In this document: one piece after another, positions 22,860 to 32,095 of the stretch | Numbering within the stretch: the first letter of the stretch is position 1 | Layout of the letters: each line of letters starts with the position of its first letter | Source of the DNA: Calditrichia bacterium | Lineage (GTDB): Bacteria; Calditrichota; Calditrichia; JAJRVZ01 | Direction: 5' to 3' | Assembly (NCBI GenBank): GCA_023132435.1 | Contig: JAGLYF010000223.1 | Coordinates: 1-43,921, forward strand | DNA length: 43,921 nt | Notes under the pieces: model-generated | What the model was told of the DNA's origin: nothing | Databases searched by the model: none | Seen by the model: the letters and a program-made list of their open reading frames with translations, nothing else | Made by a program: the position numbers and the translations under genes

Positions 22860-25353
22860 TTAGTTCTTCTTCCTTCGCGACGGGTAATGAGAACCTGAAT
22901 ACCGCCCCAAATCCGGATTTGCTATGGACTTCTATAGAACCGTGATGATCCTCAATTATTTTTTTAGCGATAGCCAGGCCCATACCTGTCCCGTTACTTT
23001 TAGTTGTAAAATATGGTTCAAAGATTCTGTTTTTCTCTTTTTCAGGGATTCCGGGACCGCTGTCGGCGATTTCAATTTCAAGATACTCTGCAAATTGTTC
23101 ATCCAAATATTGTGCCAAAGAAATATTGATGCTGATCAATCCTTTTCCTTTTATCGCCGCCAGGGCATTTTCAAGCAGAATATGTAGAATAAATTCTACC
23201 TGCTGTGGATCTGCCCATACGGGTTTTATATCCTCGTCGATGGATATCTGAATATCCAGGTCATCCGACAAATAAGCCTGATATTTGCTGACCGCTTCCT
23301 TAATCGTATCCCTGAGATCAAATATCTGAAAATGCGGGCTGTCAAGATTTGAGAACTTGATAAAATTTCGGGTCATCTTCTGGATATTCTCAAGCTCTGT
23401 CCTTATCATCGTGATGTCGTCCGATAATTCCTTCTGTTCACTATCCGACATTGGAATTTTTTCCAGGCTGGTTTGCAAAACTTTAAGATTCAGGCTAACG
23501 GTGGACAGAGGTGTTTTGATATCATGGGCCATTTTCTGAACCGCCCGGCTCCAGGTCTGGATCTTCTGTGAAGTTGAGCCGAAAGAGGCATCCGAAAACT
23601 TAACCAGGTAACTGACTCCACTCTTAAGAAAAAAACGGAAAGGTTCCACAATGATATTTACTTCACGTCTGGATTCCTGATTATCAATAAGTACTGTCTG
23701 CTCGAATGCCTCGTTGTTTTCAAAGCTCTTATTGATAAGCAAAAGGATCTTTGGGTATGGTTTTAGAACGGAAGTAAAATTTTCACCCCTTGCCGGCTGG
23801 TGGGGAAGATCGAGTAAACGTTTAAAGTTAGCGTTCGTATAGCGAATTTTCCCCTGAAAATCAATAATTAATATACTGTCTGATAAATCATAGAAAAAGA
23901 ACCTGAAAAATTTAAGATAGATGTTCAGGGTGAGGAAAAACCGGTTCCCGGCAGTAAATATAAGAAAAATAAAAACGAATAAGCCGACAAAGAAAAGCGG
24001 AAGATAAGAATGCAGTTTGTTATGGGAAAATTCAAGATGATAAAAATTCTGACCCGATTGAACACCAAGTTCAATAGGATTATCCGGACCGGTAAACCTG
24101 AAAGTATGATTTGCCCCTGGTGCAGCTTTTAGAAAACTGCCTAGTAAATCCAATTCTCCGTTAAATGCCAGCAAAAGGTCACCAGATTGACAGAATATCT
24201 CCTGATCGCCATCGGCATCCAAATCTTCGATAAACAGCGTCCTTAAATCTTGAAATGGTGTTTCGACTTCAAGTATCGTTTCCAGTTGATGATTGAGTTT
24301 GATCAGAGAATGTTTACCTTTCCAGCCGTATATCTCCGAGGGATTGATGCTGTAATCCACAACCGGTTTAGAAAGATTTGCATTGAGAAATGGATTCGGC
24401 TTGTGAAGATGAATTTTCCCCTGCGCATCGATCAAGTACATCATCGAGGTAATGTTCTTATCACCAATGTAATCACCCATGACCAATAAAAATCTCTCAG
24501 AACGTATTTCAACCGGAACACAGGTCACTTCGGCGGGGTATTCCAAAAAACTCAGCGGTTCGAAGATGGGATTCAGCTGCTGGTCCAGGACAAACAGCCA
24601 GCATCGATCATCACGGTATTTTGCAGGATAATGGATATTCCCGTAGGCTGCTCCGGAGACGATAATCTCATCGATGCCGTTTCCGGTAAGATCATAGGTA
24701 ATAAGGTCGGTAAGAGCGGAATGCGTTTCAAATTGTCTGATAAGTTTATTGTCGTCCAGATCATAGGCATAAACAGATCTTGGCAGGAAAGAGGGAACAG
24801 AATTACTCCGAATGGCAAAGATGAACACCCTTTGGTCGTAGACACCGGGATCAGCAATACAGACAGGTCTAAGGTGCATGATACGCCGTTTTTTTATCGG
24901 GTATTGATCGGTTTTTAATAAAAGCAATCTGTTGATGGGGGACTTTTTTTGGATAATATCGTGTACGTACAGGAAAAGTGAATCCTCTTTCTGGGTAACC
25001 GTAACAATTTCGTCATAGCGATCTCCGGTTATATCTTTGTATAACATGTAGAAAGGAACAACAAGTTCAAAATAATTGGTTTGATCGATAATACCGCCAT
25101 TCCAGTTTCTGATATAGATATAGTGATTCGTAGGACCCCTGTTCCGGAACTCCATAGTTTCACTGAAACCATCATTATCAAAATCGTGATAGATATTGAA
25201 TTCGTCGGAATCGGTTATACTTTTCAGTACAATAAATTCATATGGTAAAAAGAATTTTGTCAGCAGATAAGTACAGGCTCCGGCAAGAAAAAGAGAAATT
25301 ATCAGGCGGATCACTAACGGTCGTTTAAATCGATTAATGACAGTTCCTGACAT
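22852..25353 (-). CDS. Sensor histidine kinase with large extracytoplasmic FG-GAP/propeller sensor domain
   Basis: This protein has 833 residues. A first membrane helix (~12-30) and a second (~450-475, FFVGLFVFIFLIF) enclose about 415 residues outside the cytoplasm. That part has repeated Asp-rich motifs DFDNDGFSETMEF, DITGDRYDEIVTV, DLTGNGIDEIIVSG and DLDADGDQEIFC, typical of FG-GAP/VCBS calcium-binding propellers. A PAS domain follows (DLSDSILIIDFQGKIRYTN), then the HisKA domain with MAHDIKTPLSTVSL (His near 609) and the HATPase with NALAAIKGKG, DSGPGIPEKEKNRIFEPYF and GTGMGLAIAKKI. It should autophosphorylate in response to an external ligand and pass phosphate to the regulator gene that overlaps its 3' end. 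Ligand unknown. Confidence 0.92.
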   Translation of the reverse strand: MSGTVINRFKRPLVIRLIISLFLAGACTYLLTKFFLPYEFIVLKSITDSDEFNIYHDFDNDGFSETMEFRNRGPTNHYIYIRNWNGGIIDQTNYFELVVPFYMLYKDITGDRYDEIVTVTQKEDSLFLYVHDIIQKKSPINRLLLLKTDQYPIKKRRIMHLRPVCIADPGVYDQRVFIFAIRSNSVPSFLPRSVYAYDLDDNKLIRQFETHSALTDLITYDLTGNGIDEIIVSGAAYGNIHYPAKYRDDRCWLFVLDQQLNPIFEPLSFLEYPAEVTCVPVEIRSERFLLVMGDYIGDKNITSMMYLIDAQGKIHLHKPNPFLNANLSKPVVDYSINPSEIYGWKGKHSLIKLNHQLETILEVETPFQDLRTLFIEDLDADGDQEIFCQSGDLLLAFNGELDLLGSFLKAAPGANHTFRFTGPDNPIELGVQSGQNFYHLEFSHNKLHSYLPLFFVGLFVFIFLIFTAGNRFFLTLNIYLKFFRFFFYDLSDSILIIDFQGKIRYTNANFKRLLDLPHQPARGENFTSVLKPYPKILLLINKSFENNEAFEQTVLIDNQESRREVNIIVEPFRFFLKSGVSYLVKFSDASFGSTSQKIQTWSRAVQKMAHDIKTPLSTVSLNLKVLQTSLEKIPMSDSEQKELSDDITMIRTELENIQKMTRNFIKFSNLDSPHFQIFDLRDTIKEAVSKYQAYLSDDLDIQISIDEDIKPVWADPQQVEFILHILLENALAAIKGKGLISINISLAQYLDEQFAEYLEIEIADSGPGIPEKEKNRIFEPYFTTKSNGTGMGLAIAKKIIEDHHGSIEVHSKSGFGAVFRFSLPVAKEEELNV

Positions 25354-25462
25354 GTTTCCGGCACCTCTTGGTTGGGTGGGAAGTCAACGTCAAATATTCA
25401 ACATACTAAAAGATAATCAAATATATCCCATCTGCTGAATGCTCGCAACTATTTTTAGCAAA

Positions 25463-25505
25463 ATGTTGCAAATTTGAATCATTTTGCTCCCCTATATGTT
25501 GCAAA
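25463..25505. promoter_or_regulatory. Two direct ATGTTGCAAA repeats upstream of the kinase-regulator operon
   Basis: ATGTTGCAAA occurs at 25463-25472 and 25496-25505, exactly 33 bp apart (about three helical turns). A weaker variant (ATGCTCGCAA) is at 25439-25448. They lie 110-150 bp upstream of the kinase start, where an NtrC-type regulator would bind for autoregulation. Function is inferred. The rest of 25354-25560 shows nothing else I can support. Confidence 0.35.
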
Positions 25506-25560
25506 AAATACCACAATCCAACTCACTAAATCATCATCAAATCGATAATTCATAAACAGA

Positions 25561-25597
25561 TCAAAAAAAACCGGAAGCACAAAAGTATTTCCGGTTT
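25561..25597 (-). terminator. Intrinsic terminator of the small membrane-protein gene
   Basis: On the minus strand AAACCGGAA pairs with TTCCGGTTT across a 12-nt loop, and the stem runs into a stretch of eight T (25570-25563). It lies 43 bp downstream of the stop at 25640. Confidence 0.82.
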
Positions 25598-25639
25598 GGA
25601 GGTAGTATATATTTAATAGAGTATTATCAGTCGATATCC

Positions 25640-25804
25640 TTAATCCATGATGGTTTTGGATAAGACAATTAATGCCGGCTTCACCTTAAGCGAAAAAACA
25701 TTGGCCAGTCTCTTAGATACATCAGCAATATCTGCTATCAGAATGTATGCGAAGGGTATTACGTATGCAAGTACAACCAATCCTATGATAACTTCCTTAA
25801 TCAC
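25640..25804 (-). CDS. Small membrane protein, 54 residues, unknown function
   Basis: GTG at 25804 is preceded by a strong Shine-Dalgarno AAGGAG with a 6-nt spacer. It opens a 54-codon frame ending in TAA at 25640. Residues ~4-26 (EVIIGLVVLAYVIPFAYILI) form one membrane helix. The rest is amphipathic and basic, with DIADVSKRLANVFSLKVKP, then a short hydrophobic stretch ALIVL. A consensus promoter (25893-25920) and a clear terminator (25561-25597) make a complete, independent transcription unit between the kinase operon and purC. I do not recognise a family. The single-helix form and the position next to a two-component system suggest a regulator or accessory of a membrane complex, but that is only a guess. 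Confidence 0.75.
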   Translation of the reverse strand: MIKEVIIGLVVLAYVIPFAYILIADIADVSKRLANVFSLKVKPALIVLSKTIMD

Positions 25805-25892
25805 GATAGTCTCCTTTTTCTTTACCTGATCTTTACGTCATATTCTTAAAAAATGTTTCATATGTACCCTGTTCTATTAATCGAGAAAATTG

Positions 25893-25920
25893 ATTATATT
25901 TTCCATCATGTTAAATTCAA
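25893..25920 (-). promoter_or_regulatory. Promoter of the small membrane-protein gene
   Basis: On the minus strand TTGAAT (25920-25915), 16-nt spacer, TATAAT (25898-25893). The predicted +1 is near 25886, giving a leader of about 80 nt before the GTG. A weaker divergent pair on the plus strand (TTGATT 25890-25895, TAAATT 25912-25917) could serve purC from the same region. Confidence 0.65.
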
Positions 25921-25953
25921 AAATTTGATACAGAACATTGTAAAGGAATAACT

Positions 25954-26979
25954 ATGGGGAGCGTAAAAGACCTGAAGATTATAACACCGGCTGAGACAGA
26001 TAAAATGGGTATCGGCCATTTTCACTTTTCCGACCGGTATTCAGTATTCGACTGGGGTGAAATGCCTGATTTGATTACCGGTAAAGGAAAGGCGCTCTGT
26101 ATGATAGGAGCCTATTTTTTTGAAAAACTAGAAGAAATGGGAGTATCTACCCATTATCGGGGACTTGTATCCGGGAAGACGACTTATCGGCTGGCTGATC
26201 TCGATACACCGGTGGATACAATGGAAGTTGATCTGGTCCGTGTCTTAAAACCGGAGAGTCAGGGTGACACGTATAACTACGCAATTTACAAAAATGTCTC
26301 TTCTAATTTTCTCATTCCCTTAGAAATCATCTATCGCAACTCGTTGCCGGCCGGATCCAGTGTTTTTAGACGCCTCAAAGAAGGAAATCTTCGACTGGAT
26401 GAGATAGGATTATCTGAGATGCCCGAACCAAATGATGTTCTAACTGAACCAATTCTCGATGCTTCGACAAAACTTGAAATTACCGATCGTTACCTCTCCT
26501 GGCAGGAAGCGCAGGAAATATCAGGATTGACAGATAACGAAATCCGTGAAATAAAGGAAGTAACCAGCAGGATTAATGATCTGATCACCAAACACGCATC
26601 TGAGGCAGGGCTCGTAAACGAAGATGGGAAAGTTGAATATGGATATGATCAAAACAGAAATTTAATCCTGCTAGATATCCTCGGTACACCGGATGAATGC
26701 AGGTTCACATACGATGGAATTCCGGTCAGTAAGGAAGTGGCACGGATACATTACCGCAAAACAGACTGGTATAATGAAGTTGAAAAAGCAAAAAAAGAGG
26801 ATCGTGCTAATTGGAAATCACGCATCTCTTCCCCGCCACCTAAACTTCCGGTCAGGCTATTTGAATTGATAGCCTACCTCTATCAGAGTACCTGTAATGA
26901 GATTACCGGTAAAGAATGGTTCTCTACCCCACCCTTAGAAAATATATTGCGGGAAATTAAGGAACAATTGGAAAACTAA
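25954..26979 (+). CDS. purC: Phosphoribosylaminoimidazole-succinocarboxamide synthase (SAICAR synthetase)
   Basis: This 341-residue enzyme has ATG 25954 preceded by AAAGGA at 7 nt. It joins CAIR and aspartate using ATP in de novo purine synthesis. The N-terminal motif FHFSDRYSVFDWGEMPD, followed by GKGKAL, is the family's FxDRxSxFD and GKG signature. Further on, RNSLPAGSSVFRR corresponds to the conserved R-N segment near the CAIR site, and ILDASTKLEITDRYLS to the ...TxKxExxDR motif. The protein is longer than the ~240-residue E. coli type and resembles the archaeal-like long form. It stands apart from other pur genes here. It is followed at 69 bp by copA, with which it may be cotranscribed. 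Confidence 0.9.
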   Translation: MGSVKDLKIITPAETDKMGIGHFHFSDRYSVFDWGEMPDLITGKGKALCMIGAYFFEKLEEMGVSTHYRGLVSGKTTYRLADLDTPVDTMEVDLVRVLKPESQGDTYNYAIYKNVSSNFLIPLEIIYRNSLPAGSSVFRRLKEGNLRLDEIGLSEMPEPNDVLTEPILDASTKLEITDRYLSWQEAQEISGLTDNEIREIKEVTSRINDLITKHASEAGLVNEDGKVEYGYDQNRNLILLDILGTPDECRFTYDGIPVSKEVARIHYRKTDWYNEVEKAKKEDRANWKSRISSPPPKLPVRLFELIAYLYQSTCNEITGKEWFSTPPLENILREIKEQLEN

Positions 26980-27015
26980 TTTAGTTATGATAATTGATCA
27001 TTATTTGTAATTTGG

Positions 27016-27031
27016 TCCCGCATCTGCGGGA
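27016..27031. repeat. Short hairpin TCCCGCATCTGCGGGA before copA
   Basis: A 7-bp perfect stem with a 2-nt loop lies 17-32 bp upstream of the copA start. No T-tract follows in either direction. It could affect copA translation or be a repeat fragment. It also contributes spurious codons if copA is started at TTG 26994. Confidence 0.4.
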
Positions 27032-27047
27032 TGTGATTTTAAACAAA

Positions 27048-29336
27048 ATGAATTATAAAGAAATTGACTTACCGATAACAGGCATGACTTGTGCTAATTG
27101 CGCTGCCACCATTGACCGTGTACTCAGAAAAAAAGATGGTGTGCAGGATATTAGCGTAAATTATGCCAATGAAAATGCCCATATCCGGTTTATACCCTCC
27201 CTTATATCCGATAAAGATATAACTACCGCAATTGAAAATGCCGGTTACGGTATTGCCCGTATTGATATACCTGGGGTAAGTGGAGAAGAAGCTGTAGACA
27301 TTGCGCGGGAAGCAGAAATAAAAAAACAATCGAGGAAATTCTGGACCGGTGTGGTTTTTACACTCCCTCTTTTTATTTTCAGTATGGCACGTGATTTTGA
27401 TTTGCTAGGCCAATGGGCTCATCAATGGTGGGCGCCTTGGCTGATGTTACTTCTGGCCACACCAGTGCAATTTTATGTAGGCGCTGACTATTATATACAT
27501 GGATTTCAGTCTCTTCGTAACCGAGCGGCCAATATGGATGTTTTGGTAGCGATGGGCTCATCTGTGGCCTATTTCTTCAGTCTCATCGTTACCATCTATC
27601 TTACCACAGACAATATATCATTGGGTGAACATGTGTACTTTGAAACCTCAGCAATGATTATCACCCTGATTAAATTAGGAAAATTGCTGGAATTAAAGGC
27701 CAAGGGCAAAACAGGTAGTGCCTTAAAAAAACTAATCGGTTTACAAGCCAAAACCGCATGTCTTATCAGACCTGATGGCGATCTGGATATTCCGATTGAG
27801 GATATCAAGGTTGGTAATAAGTTATTGATCAAACCTGGTGAAAAAATTCCGGTAGATGGTACGATTATCGACGGTCATTCCAGTGTTGATGAAAGCATGT
27901 TAAGTGGTGAAAGCATCCCTGTTGAAAAGAACATAGGAGATGCTGTAGTAGGCGCTACGATCAACATGCAGGGGACATTGACTATCCGGGCAACCAAAGT
28001 TGGAAAAGATACGGTATTGGCTCAGATTATCAGACTTGTTCAGCAAGCACAGGGAAGTAAACCATCGATTCAGAGAATAGCTGATCAGGTTGCCGGTTAT
28101 TTTGTCCCCATTGTCATTGCCGTCGCTATCATTGTCTTTGCAGTATGGATGGTGACCGAGGGTGAAGTGACATCAGCGCTAATGCGGCTGATTGCTGTCC
28201 TGGTTATTGCTTGTCCTTGTGCTCTTGGTTTAGCAACACCAACCGCGATCATGGTTGGAACCGGTATGGGCGCAACACATGGTATTCTTTTTAAAAATGG
28301 AGAAACACTCGAACAAGCCGGGAAGATAAAACATCTTGTTTTTGATAAAACGGGTACGATAACACATGGCCGGCCAGTAGTGCACCAAATTATTTTAAAT
28401 CCTCAGGTGGAGCAATCCCAGTACTCTTCATTCCATGATTCTGATGAAATATTAAAGCTGGCCGCGTCGGTCGAACGCGTTTCCGAACATCCTCTGGCAG
28501 AAGCCATTGTTAATAAAGCAAGGGAGAAGGATCTCACCCTTAGTGATCCGAAAGACTTTTATGCATATCCAGGCAGGGGTGTAGTTGCAAAATACAATGA
28601 AATTGATACGGTGATTGGTACAGAAAAATTTATGATTGAAAAAGGATATAGTGTTAAGACACTATTGCCCAAAGCTGAAAAACTTGAACAGGAAGCCAAA
28701 ACCGTAGTATGGGTGGCTGCCGCAGACCTGGTGATCGGTCTGATTGCCGTCGCTGATACGGTTCGGGAAGAAGCATCAAATGTCATGCGATTTCTGGAAA
28801 AACATCATATTAATCTATCTATTATTAGTGGAGATAATAAAAGGACAACTGAAATGGTTGCCAGGCAGATAGGAATAACCGAAATCATGTCTGGAGTATT
28901 ACCGCAAGATAAATCACAATATATTAAAAGATATCAAGAAAATCATGACGGATTGACTGGGATGGTCGGTGATGGAATAAATGATGCACCGGCTCTTGCC
29001 CAGGCTGATGTGGGAATTGCCCTGGGATCAGGAACCGACGTAGCTATGGAAGCCTCTGATATAACTTTGGTCAGAAATAATCTCAATGATGTTTTGCACG
29101 CCCTGCAGCTGAGCAAATCAACGATGACCGTGATCAGGCAAAATTTGTTCTGGGCCTTTATCTACAATTTAATTTTAATTCCTGTTGCTGCTGGTATTTT
29201 ATACCCCATCTCTGCGATACCGGAATTTTTACGCAGTCTCCACCCGGTACTGGCAGCCGCTGCCATGGCCTTTAGTAGTGTTTCTGTTGTCTTAAACAGC
29301 CTTCGACTGAGAAGGATCTCCTTTAAATCCAATTAG
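27048..29336 (+). CDS. copA: Copper-translocating P1B-type ATPase
   Basis: The start at ATG 27048 gives 762 residues. An upstream TTG at 26994 would add 18 residues coded by a hairpin, so it is rejected. An N-terminal heavy-metal-associated domain carries [12 protein letters not shown] (CxxC metal site). Eight membrane helices follow; helix 6 has the transport motif [10 protein letters not shown], indicating Cu+/Ag+. The actuator has SGESIPVEK, phosphorylation is at DKTGTITHG, the nucleotide domain contains the SEHPLAEAI motif, and the hinge is [20 protein letters not shown]. It exports monovalent copper across the inner membrane. No CopZ, CsoR or CueR gene is adjacent. No clear Shine-Dalgarno is visible. 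Confidence 0.93.
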   Translation: MNYKEIDLPITGMTCANCAATIDRVLRKKDGVQDISVNYANENAHIRFIPSLISDKDITTAIENAGYGIARIDIPGVSGEEAVDIAREAEIKKQSRKFWTGVVFTLPLFIFSMARDFDLLGQWAHQWWAPWLMLLLATPVQFYVGADYYIHGFQSLRNRAANMDVLVAMGSSVAYFFSLIVTIYLTTDNISLGEHVYFETSAMIITLIKLGKLLELKAKGKTGSALKKLIGLQAKTACLIRPDGDLDIPIEDIKVGNKLLIKPGEKIPVDGTIIDGHSSVDESMLSGESIPVEKNIGDAVVGATINMQGTLTIRATKVGKDTVLAQIIRLVQQAQGSKPSIQRIADQVAGYFVPIVIAVAIIVFAVWMVTEGEVTSALMRLIAVLVIACPCALGLATPTAIMVGTGMGATHGILFKNGETLEQAGKIKHLVFDKTGTITHGRPVVHQIILNPQVEQSQYSSFHDSDEILKLAASVERVSEHPLAEAIVNKAREKDLTLSDPKDFYAYPGRGVVAKYNEIDTVIGTEKFMIEKGYSVKTLLPKAEKLEQEAKTVVWVAAADLVIGLIAVADTVREEASNVMRFLEKHHINLSIISGDNKRTTEMVARQIGITEIMSGVLPQDKSQYIKRYQENHDGLTGMVGDGINDAPALAQADVGIALGSGTDVAMEASDITLVRNNLNDVLHALQLSKSTMTVIRQNLFWAFIYNLILIPVAAGILYPISAIPEFLRSLHPVLAAAAMAFSSVSVVLNSLRLRRISFKSN

Positions 29337-29382
29337 TCTCCGCTTACCGTAATGTATATAAATAACATAGAGTTATATTAAT

Positions 29383-29462
29383 AACCCACCCCCTCTTTCC
29401 CCCTCCCTAATCAGACCTGCCCGCCTCAGGGGGGTTCGGAGGGGGATTTAAGGGGGAGGGTT
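29383..29462. repeat. GC-rich inverted repeat (CCCCCTCTTTCCCCCTCCC ... GGGGGATTTAAGGGGGAGGG)
   Basis: Pyrimidine-rich left arm CCCCCTCTTTCCCCCTCCC and purine-rich right arm GGAGGGGGATTTAAGGGGGA pair across CCTGCCCGCC-type sequence. It lies in the convergent space between copA and the PLP enzyme and touches the latter's stop codon. It is related to the element at 11148-11182. Confidence 0.65.
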
Positions 29463-30939
29463 ACACAAGTCCTGTCATCGAGTTAAATTCTTTGATCAGT
29501 TCATCCCATTTTTTATGTTGATTAAAAATTTGCGGCCAGAATTTTCTATCATACCATAACTGATTCAGGTCGGAAACATCTTTTTGTTGTTGTTCTACCC
29601 AGGTAAAGTATTTCAGATTATGGATGGTCTTCTTATCCCGATAGGTTAGTTCCTTCATATAATCTGTGCTTACTCCGAATAAATACCTTTCCTGATCCTT
29701 ACCTGCCTGAGAAGTTGTATATGCGCCGTATTCCTCATTGAGTTCTTTCAATCGGGAACGGTACATATCAGCTGAATCTGTAGCCATCGTAATGATGATA
29801 TCATCGGAAGTCAGTTCAAAATATTTTGCCGTTTTTATTGCCGAAAGAATATTTGCAATTCCTGAAATACCAATCAGGTGAAGATTTTCGACAAAACCGG
29901 AATCAAGACCTTGTTGTTTGAGATATTCTATTCCCGGTTTTTCATTGATCAAGCGTAGCAGAGACATACAATCGTTATCATCAATAGCGATTACCACATC
30001 TGTGTTCTTCACATTATGAATCCAGGGAACATGTTTATCACCAATTCCCTCAATGCGATGCCCGCCGAAGCCATTCATCAACAGGGTTGGACATTGCAGT
30101 GCCTCAGAAGCGACAACTTTTATTTCCGGAACTACAGTGCGTAAATAATCACCGGCGGCAATCGTGCCAGCCGATCCCGTAGCCGATACATAAGCAGCAA
30201 TCCTATCCTCATCTGTTTTATAGTTATTAACGACTTCCTCGATTGCTGCTCCGGTTATTGCATAGTGCCAGACACTATTGCCAAATTCATCGAATTGGTT
30301 GAAGATTATGGCATCTTCACGAGTCTCACGAATCTCCCAGCATTTATCATAGATCTCTTTTACGTTTGATTCACATCCCGGTGTTTTAATAATTTTCGCC
30401 CCTATCTCGGTAAGCCAGTCAAATCGTTCCTGACTCATTTCTTCCGGTAAGATGGCAACTGCTTCGCATCCCATTAAATATGAATCAAAAGCACCACCGC
30501 GGCAGTAATTACCGGTTGACGGCCATACGGCTTTATGATAACTAGGATCAAATCTTCCCGTGATGATTCTCGGCGCCAGACAGCCGTAGGCAGCACCCAC
30601 CTTATGTGATCCTGTCGGGAACCATTTTCCGATTAAGACAAGGATACGTGCTTCTACGCCGGTAAATTCCGGTGGCAATTCCATCACATTCACCCCGGAG
30701 AATAAACCACCTTTTTCTACCGGTTCATTTTTCCAATTGATTCGGAACAGGTTTAAAGGGTGTAAATCCCATAATCCGATAGATTTTAATTGATCTTTAA
30801 TATTATTCGGAATCGTTTGAGGATTTTTTAATTGTTCAAATGTTGGTAAAATAATTTTCTTTTCGGCAAAGTGTTTGGCTGTTTTTTCTAATAATTTTTT
30901 ATCAATAACTGTATCGATAATCTCAATCATTTTAAACAT
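29461..30939 (-). CDS. Fold-type II pyridoxal-phosphate enzyme of unknown substrate
   Basis: This is a 492-residue protein. The PLP lysine is in PTGSHKVGAAYGCL (about residue 112), the SxK pattern of the tryptophan-synthase β/cysteine synthase fold. WPSTGNYCRGGAFDSYLMG supplies the Asn-containing substrate loop (STGN) and SATGSAGTIAAGDYL the glycine-rich phosphate loop. A C-terminal extension of about 110 residues beyond the core (from ITMATDSADMYRSR) is unlike CysK or threonine synthase. I recognise it only as a widespread but uncharacterised 'pyridoxal-phosphate dependent enzyme' of anaerobes. It lies 21 bp downstream of pit on the same strand, but a phosphate-related role is not implied. 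The start could also be ATG at 30930. Confidence 0.8.
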   Translation of the reverse strand: MFKMIEIIDTVIDKKLLEKTAKHFAEKKIILPTFEQLKNPQTIPNNIKDQLKSIGLWDLHPLNLFRINWKNEPVEKGGLFSGVNVMELPPEFTGVEARILVLIGKWFPTGSHKVGAAYGCLAPRIITGRFDPSYHKAVWPSTGNYCRGGAFDSYLMGCEAVAILPEEMSQERFDWLTEIGAKIIKTPGCESNVKEIYDKCWEIRETREDAIIFNQFDEFGNSVWHYAITGAAIEEVVNNYKTDEDRIAAYVSATGSAGTIAAGDYLRTVVPEIKVVASEALQCPTLLMNGFGGHRIEGIGDKHVPWIHNVKNTDVVIAIDDNDCMSLLRLINEKPGIEYLKQQGLDSGFVENLHLIGISGIANILSAIKTAKYFELTSDDIIITMATDSADMYRSRLKELNEEYGAYTTSQAGKDQERYLFGVSTDYMKELTYRDKKTIHNLKYFTWVEQQQKDVSDLNQLWYDRKFWPQIFNQHKKWDELIKEFNSMTGLV

Positions 30940-30960
30940 CCCGTTTTTCTAATACTATTC

Positions 30961-32082
30961 CTATATTGGAAATTTATGTAGAGACGTTGCATACAACGTC
31001 TCTACAATTAGTCGCACATTATCCATTAAATAACTCATATTCTGACTCACCTGCTGATTAAAAACATTTTGTAAAAAGAATAGTGAAATGAAAGTAATTA
31101 CACAGGCAACTAATGGCGTGGTTACCCAGCCGATGGCAATTCCGCCTAATGTATGATATTTTAATCCGCGGATCCCTTTTATGATTCCAACACCTATGAT
31201 TGCTCCAATTACCGCTTGTGAGCTGGAAACGGGCACAAGCGGAAAAGCTGGTAATCCATGAGAAATTAACCATTGTTCAAGCCCTTGTGAAGAGAAAACA
31301 AAAAGGACCAGGGCTTGTGCCAGAACGATGATCAGAGCGGTTTCTGGTGACAGTTTTAGCAAATTTCCCCCGACTGTTTCCATTACACGCCGGGAGTAAG
31401 TGTAGGCGCCAATGGCAATCGCCAATCCGCCGAGGAAAAATAACTGCTGTGTTCCGGTCAGGATAAAGAGATTTGCCACATTCAAATCATCAAACGGCGC
31501 CACTGGTACAAAAACGCCCATTACATTGGCAATATTATTTGCGCCCAGACTATAAGCGCCAAATGCCCCGACAATAATTAATCCGATTCTGGTATATTTG
31601 TCTACCGTAAGAAGATGCATACGGGTACGATTCATTATAAACCTTACGACTGAAAATAATACCATGGAAAAAAGAGCGGCAAGGATCGGACAGAAAATCC
31701 AGGTAAAGATAATTTTTTTCAGGGAATCATAATCGGTCGGAGATCCTGTAAATAAATTCCAGCCAATAATCGCACCAACGATTGCCTGAGATGTTGAAAC
31801 AGGCATCTTGAGTTTTGTCATCCAGAAAACAGTAACTCCGGCGGCTGTTGCCACCATAAAAGCACCGGCAATGGCGTTTACAGCCCCTAATTTTCCCAGG
31901 GTATGGGTGGTACCCGCGCCACCGACCACCGCACCAATAATAATAAAGACACCACAAATTATCGCAGCCGTTTTAAAGCGAACCATTTTTGTTCCAACAG
32001 CTGTACCAAATATATTGGCTGCGTCGTTGGCCCCGAGGGACCAGCCTAAAAACAGACCACTGGAGAGATAAATCAGGAGCAT
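30961..32082 (-). CDS. pit: Low-affinity inorganic phosphate transporter, Pit family
   Basis: This 373-residue integral membrane protein has two homologous halves, each with the PiT signature: GANDAANIFGTAVG near the start (GANDxxN) and GANNIANVMGVFVP at mid-protein. Each half also has the second conserved element, MPVSTSQAIVGAIIG and VPVSSSQAVIGAIIG. It moves metal-phosphate or phosphate with H+ or Na+. The PhoU-like gene 13 bp upstream is its standard partner. The C-terminal codons for ETLYATSLHK fall in a perfect 13-bp hairpin repeat (30977-31006), so the tail appears to have been rewritten by a repeat insertion. Confidence 0.93.
   Translation of the reverse strand: MLLIYLSSGLFLGWSLGANDAANIFGTAVGTKMVRFKTAAIICGVFIIIGAVVGGAGTTHTLGKLGAVNAIAGAFMVATAAGVTVFWMTKLKMPVSTSQAIVGAIIGWNLFTGSPTDYDSLKKIIFTWIFCPILAALFSMVLFSVVRFIMNRTRMHLLTVDKYTRIGLIIVGAFGAYSLGANNIANVMGVFVPVAPFDDLNVANLFILTGTQQLFFLGGLAIAIGAYTYSRRVMETVGGNLLKLSPETALIIVLAQALVLFVFSSQGLEQWLISHGLPAFPLVPVSSSQAVIGAIIGVGIIKGIRGLKYHTLGGIAIGWVTTPLVACVITFISLFFLQNVFNQQVSQNMSYLMDNVRLIVETLYATSLHKFPI
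30977..31006. repeat. Perfect 13-bp palindrome inside the 3' end of pit
   Basis: TGTAGAGACGTTG and CAACGTCTCTACA pair perfectly with loop CATA. It encodes residues close to the Pit C-terminus and ends 16 bp before the stop. Position and perfect symmetry suggest a mobile palindrome or an mRNA 3'-end structure. Confidence 0.75.
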
Positions 32083-32095
32083 AGATTATTTCCTG

